Assembly: GCA_945632055.1 (NCBI GenBank)
Contig: CALZCU010000034.1
Coordinates: 1 to 7,748 of the forward strand
Length of the DNA: 7,748 nucleotides
Source of the DNA: an uncultured Ruminococcus sp.
GTDB lineage: Bacteria; Bacillota; Clostridia; Oscillospirales; Acutalibacteraceae
Direction of reading: 5' to 3'
Position numbers and translations under genes: made by a program. Shown one piece after another: positions 4,913 through 7,748 of the stretch (position 1 is the first letter of the stretch; each line of letters begins with the position of its first letter). The notes beneath the pieces were generated by a model. It was not told the DNA's origin and did not search any database. It saw nothing but the letters and a program-made list of their open reading frames with translations.

Positions 4913-5581
4913 ATGAAAAGCAGAATTATTGTTATCGAGGGACTTGACGGAAGCGGAAAGGCTACGCAGACAAAAATCCTCGCCGAAAAGCTTGAAAGCA
5001 GGGGAATGAAGGTCAGAAAACTTGAATTTCCCGACTATGCAAGTCCAAGCTCAGCTCTTGTAAAAATGTATCTTGGCGGCGAGTTCGGCGACAAACCCGA
5101 AGATGTAAACGCTTATACAGCTTCAGCCTTCTACGCTGTCGACAGAGCGGCGAGCTTTTTACAGCATTGGAAAAAGGATTTCAATGAGGGTGCTTTTATT
5201 CTGTCTGACAGATACGCAACCTCAAATATTATCTATCAGATGTCAAAGCTTGATAAAGATGAGTGGGATTCATTTATTGATTGGCAGAATGATTTTGAAT
5301 ATGAAAAGCTCTCAATTCCCAAGCCCGACCTTGTAATCTACCTCGATGTTGAGCCTGAGGTTTCGCAGGAGCTTATGCAAAAACGCTACGGCGGCGACGC
5401 TTCAAAAATGGATTTGCACGAAAAAAATCTGAAATATTTGCTTGAATGTCGGGAAAGTGCGCTTTATGCGGCTGAAAAATGCTCGTGGAGCGTGATTAAT
5501 TGCTGTGAGAACGGCAAAATTAAAGGTATTGAGCAAATTTCCGAAGAAATAGAAAAGGCGGCGGCTTGTATATTATGCTGA
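4913..5581 (+). CDS. tmk: Thymidylate kinase (dTMP kinase)
   Basis: Tmk phosphorylates dTMP to dTDP with ATP in the cytoplasm, directly after the ThyX reaction. The 222-residue protein has a P-loop at residues 10-18 (GLDGSGKAT), the FPDY motif (39-42), FYAVDRA (73-79) in the dTMP-binding region, a DRY motif (99-101), YLDVEPEV (143-150) and a lid-like stretch around 158-171 (RYGGDASKMDLHE). The P-loop reads GKATQ, as in a clostridial Tmk subgroup and like the GKGTQ of adenylate kinases, instead of the common GKTTQ. The frame is open from 4853, but the start at 4913 is chosen because GAGG (4903-4906) sits six bases upstream and the protein then begins MKSRIIVIEGLDG. The in-frame ATG at 4901 overlaps the thyX stop and would add four residues. 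The 3' end overlaps the next gene by seven bases. Confidence 0.93.
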   Translation: MKSRIIVIEGLDGSGKATQTKILAEKLESRGMKVRKLEFPDYASPSSALVKMYLGGEFGDKPEDVNAYTASAFYAVDRAASFLQHWKKDFNEGAFILSDRYATSNIIYQMSKLDKDEWDSFIDWQNDFEYEKLSIPKPDLVIYLDVEPEVSQELMQKRYGGDASKMDLHEKNLKYLLECRESALYAAEKCSWSVINCCENGKIKGIEQISEEIEKAAACILC

Positions 5582-6474
5582 ACTTTTCATTGATAGAAAA
5601 AAATCAGATTGAAGAATATAAAAAATATTACGATTACTCCTGTGCGTTAGGCTGTGATCTTAACCTGCTTAACGCATATTTATGGCGCAATGAATACAAC
5701 ATCAATTTTGCTGTCTTTGACGATACGCTTATTAAGGCATACTTCAAAGACGACGGCAGTGTGTGGGGCTACTGTATGCCTACAGGCAAAAATATCAAGG
5801 GCGCTCTTGAGGAAATTTTTGCCGACGCATTTGAAAGAAATTCAAAGCCGTTTATAGTAATGCTGACAAACGGACAGAGGGCAATGCTTGAGTCGATGTT
5901 TCCGTCACGGTTTTCGTTTGTTCGTTCGCCCGAAAATCAGGATTATATTTACCTTTCCGAGGAGCTTGCAACGCTTCGGGGAAAGAAATTTCACGCAAAG
6001 CGAAACCATATTTCAAGGTTTTACAAAACCTACAGCGACACCCGATATGAAACGCTTGACAGCTCAAACAAGCAGGACGCTTTGAAGGTTGTTCTCGAAT
6101 GGTATGCCGAAAACGGAGTGAACTCTGAGGGCAACGAGGAGGTCAGGGCTGTTTGCGAGGCTCTTGACAATATGGAGGAATTTAAGATGCAGGGAGCCGT
6201 AATCTATGTTGACGGCAAGCCTGCGGCAATGACTCTCGGAAGTGAGATTTCGCCCGATGTATTCGATGTGAATTTTGAAAAGGCACTTCGCAGATATGAC
6301 GGAATATATTCGGTAATCAACAACGAGTTTGCAAAAACTCTTACAAAATACAAGTATATCAACAGGGAAGAGGATATGGGACTTGAGGGACTGCGAAAGT
6401 CAAAGCTTTCCTACAATCCCGTTATAATTCTCGACCGCTACAATGCTGAAATTAAGAATGATATTAACATTTGA
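5575..6474 (+). CDS. DUF2156 (phosphatidylglycerol lysyltransferase C-terminal-like) protein
   Basis: This 299-residue soluble protein matches, from memory, the stand-alone DUF2156 family. That family shares a double GNAT-type fold with the aminoacyl-transferring domain of MprF/LPG synthase. It has no membrane segments, so it is not a full lipid flippase-synthase. Conserved stretches are DYIYLSEELATLRGKKFHAKRNHISRF (123-149) and YINREEDMGLEGLRKSKLSYNPVIILD (261-287), with a GNAT-like strand near 206-222 (QGAVIYVDGKPAAMTLG). The acceptor and donor of stand-alone members are unknown, so no reaction is assigned. The start is placed at ATG 5575, overlapping tmk by seven bases. An in-frame TTG at 5566 would add three residues and sits closer to the purine-rich AAAAGG at 5553-5558. 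Its 3' end overlaps the following gene, so translation is likely coupled. Confidence 0.85.
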   Translation: MLNFSLIEKNQIEEYKKYYDYSCALGCDLNLLNAYLWRNEYNINFAVFDDTLIKAYFKDDGSVWGYCMPTGKNIKGALEEIFADAFERNSKPFIVMLTNGQRAMLESMFPSRFSFVRSPENQDYIYLSEELATLRGKKFHAKRNHISRFYKTYSDTRYETLDSSNKQDALKVVLEWYAENGVNSEGNEEVRAVCEALDNMEEFKMQGAVIYVDGKPAAMTLGSEISPDVFDVNFEKALRRYDGIYSVINNEFAKTLTKYKYINREEDMGLEGLRKSKLSYNPVIILDRYNAEIKNDINI

Positions 6475-7294
6475 TAAAAATCAATACAGCTGTATTGCAC
6501 AGCTTAAAAGGCTCTGGCTTGAAGCCTTTGACGAGAAAGCAGAAGCCGCTGAGTTGTTTTTTGAGCGATGCCTGAGCTTCACTTCATTTTACACTGCAAG
6601 CAGGGACGGCGAGCCTGTGTCAATGCTCTTTCTCGTTCACGGAATGTTAAACGGCAGTAAGGCGCACTATCTCTGCTGTGCCGCAACGGCTCGCAATTGC
6701 AGAGGTATGGGAATAATGAGCAGGCTCATTGAATACGCTTTGGAGGACGCACGAAAAAACGGCGAAGCCTATTCGCTGCTTTTTCCTGCAAGCGAAAGGC
6801 TCTATGACTATTACAGTCGTTTTGGCTACAAACCGCTTTGTGCAACACGAAGTAAGGCTTTTTCAAGAGAGGAATTAATGCAATTTGCCGAGAAATACAA
6901 CAGCCTTATATCGCCCGATAATTCGTATGATTATGAAGAATTGCAAAGGCTGAGCCTGAAAAATAATTTTCTTTTGCAGAATAATAATTTTGTGTCCTTT
7001 GCATCGGATTACTACTCGCTTTACGATTGCAAGGCCGTAAAATCAAAAAACTGCTTTGCACTTTTCGAGGATGAAAACGGCACTGCTGATGTATTTTACT
7101 CGCTTTACACCGACTTTTCTTCACTTGCACAAATTCTTCTTGAAAACACAGCGGTAAAGCGTTTTGTCTTTACGGGAAAATCAGACGGTGGGCTGTATAA
7201 AAATTCTGAAAACGAAAAATACGGGATGATAAAATCCCTTGACGATAATGAAAAAACACCCGAAAATGTCTATATCGGGATAACTCTGAATTGA
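6458..7294 (+). CDS. GNAT family N-acetyltransferase
   Basis: The 278-residue protein has an N-terminal GNAT domain (about 1-130) that should transfer an acyl group from acetyl-CoA; the substrate is unknown. The acetyl-CoA-binding motif A is visible as RNCRGMGIMSRLIEYA (79-94), with the R/Q-x-x-G-x-G/A core at R79-x-x-R82-G83-M84-G85. Motif B-like SERLYDYYSRFGYKPL follows (112-127). The C-terminal half (about 131-278) shows no motif I recognise; its layout recalls Eis-like GNAT proteins with a second domain, but that is inference. ATG 6458 is preferred as start because the domain begins right after it. An in-frame ATG at 6443 would add five residues, and neither has a clear Shine-Dalgarno site. 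It overlaps the DUF2156 gene by 17 bases, consistent with coupled translation in the thyX operon. Confidence 0.82.
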   Translation: MILTFDKNQYSCIAQLKRLWLEAFDEKAEAAELFFERCLSFTSFYTASRDGEPVSMLFLVHGMLNGSKAHYLCCAATARNCRGMGIMSRLIEYALEDARKNGEAYSLLFPASERLYDYYSRFGYKPLCATRSKAFSREELMQFAEKYNSLISPDNSYDYEELQRLSLKNNFLLQNNNFVSFASDYYSLYDCKAVKSKNCFALFEDENGTADVFYSLYTDFSSLAQILLENTAVKRFVFTGKSDGGLYKNSENEKYGMIKSLDDNEKTPENVYIGITLN

Positions 7295-7299
7295 AAGGA
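7294..7299 (+). promoter_or_regulatory. Ribosome binding site of the DJ-1/PfpI gene
   Basis: AAAGGA overlaps the last base of the preceding stop codon and lies eight bases before ATG 7308. It selects this start over the out-of-frame ATG at 7301. Confidence 0.75.
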
Positions 7300-7307
7300 A
7301 ATGCGAT

Positions 7308-7748
7308 ATGTTCTATATTTTTCTTGCAGACGGATTTGAAGAAACCGAAGCTCTTGCACCGCTTGATATGATGCGCAGGGCAAAGCTTGATGTGCTTACT
7401 GTAGGCGTTACGGGAGAGCTTGTGACAGGCTCTCACGGAGTGACGGTTAAAGCCGACATCACGCCCGATAAGATAAGCCTTGACGGTATAGAAGGCGCAG
7501 TGCTTCCGGGCGGAGTTCCGGGAACGCCTAATCTTGAAAAAAGCGAAGCAGTAATTGAATGTGTGAAATACTGCTATGATAACGGAAAGCTTGTTGCGGC
7601 AATCTGCGCCGCACCGTCAATTCTCGGTCATCTCGGTATGCTTAACGGCAGAAAGGCAACCTGCTTCCCCGGATATGAAACTGAGCTTGAGGGAGCAGAA
7701 TACACCGCCGCACATACCGAAATTGACGGCAGGGTTATAACTGCAAAG
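7308..7748 (+). CDS. DJ-1/PfpI family protein, 3' end missing
   Basis: This cytoplasmic alpha/beta protein belongs to the DJ-1/ThiJ/PfpI superfamily, class-I glutamine-amidotransferase-like fold. Members act variously as glyoxalases, proposed deglycases, chaperones or redox sensors, and this one's activity cannot be chosen from sequence. The first 147 residues are present and about 35-40 are missing beyond the window. Visible landmarks are LADGFEETEALAPLDMMRRA (6-25), whose Glu14 aligns with DJ-1 Glu18, LPGGVPG (66-72), and the nucleophile elbow AAIC100AAPSILG, whose Cys100 aligns with DJ-1 Cys106. The His/acid partner residues would lie at or past the end, so completeness of the active site is not visible. 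It is the fifth gene of the thyX operon, 13 bases behind the acetyltransferase. Confidence 0.93.
   Translation, partial: MFYIFLADGFEETEALAPLDMMRRAKLDVLTVGVTGELVTGSHGVTVKADITPDKISLDGIEGAVLPGGVPGTPNLEKSEAVIECVKYCYDNGKLVAAICAAPSILGHLGMLNGRKATCFPGYETELEGAEYTAAHTEIDGRVITAK

Noticed and set aside
4940..4966. Defective P-loop in Tmk (GKAT in place of GKT/GKS)
   Set aside because: Nucleoside monophosphate kinases commonly use GKGTQ, and GKATQ recurs, from memory, in clostridial Tmk proteins, so this is a variant and not a loss of function.
1..7748. Mobile elements, CRISPR arrays, tRNA or rRNA genes
   Set aside because: No transposase or integrase motifs, regularly spaced repeats, tRNA cloverleaf or rRNA segments were seen on either strand.

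Overview
The window looks like a stretch of chromosome from a spore-forming, moderately AT-rich Clostridia-type Firmicute, plausibly of the Ruminococcus/Oscillospirales group. The reasons are the spoIIAB-sigF pair, Gram-positive Shine-Dalgarno sites, sigma-A-type promoters, a clostridial-style ThyX with a Cys-rich tail, and a thymidylate kinase with a GKATQ P-loop. The genus is an inference. I see no mobile element, tRNA, rRNA or CRISPR array.

Layout. (1) Bases 2-1061, plus strand: the 3' part of spoIIAB (anti-sigma factor) overlaps sigF (first forespore sigma factor). A strong hairpin at 1092-1120 ends this unit and also serves the facing gene. (2) Bases 1148-3630, minus strand: two uncharacterised membrane proteins, each beginning with a short zinc ribbon. 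The promoter-proximal one (2083-3630) has a zinc ribbon, an [VA]QTE-repeat linker, one membrane segment and a large exported part with an apparent internal duplication. The distal one (1148-1957) has a variant zinc ribbon and about five membrane segments. A 64-nt compound inverted repeat lies between them. (3) Bases 3631-4088: a divergent intergenic region. It holds a perfect-consensus minus-strand promoter (TTGACA-17-TATAAT), a leader of about 240 nt with nested complementary segments, and a plus-strand promoter (TTGAAA-17-TATAAT) for thyX. (4) Bases 4089-7748, plus strand: a tightly packed operon of thyX, tmk, a DUF2156 protein, a GNAT acetyltransferase and a DJ-1/PfpI protein cut by the window end.

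How the genes work together. SpoIIAB holds SigF inactive until the forespore forms, and the gene overlap suggests coupled translation. ThyX makes dTMP and Tmk phosphorylates it to dTDP, so the first two operon genes are consecutive steps of dTTP synthesis. The three genes behind them have no evident link to that pathway. The least explained part is the pair of zinc-ribbon membrane proteins with the long leader in front of them. They are the best candidate here for something undescribed, but no function can be assigned from sequence alone.
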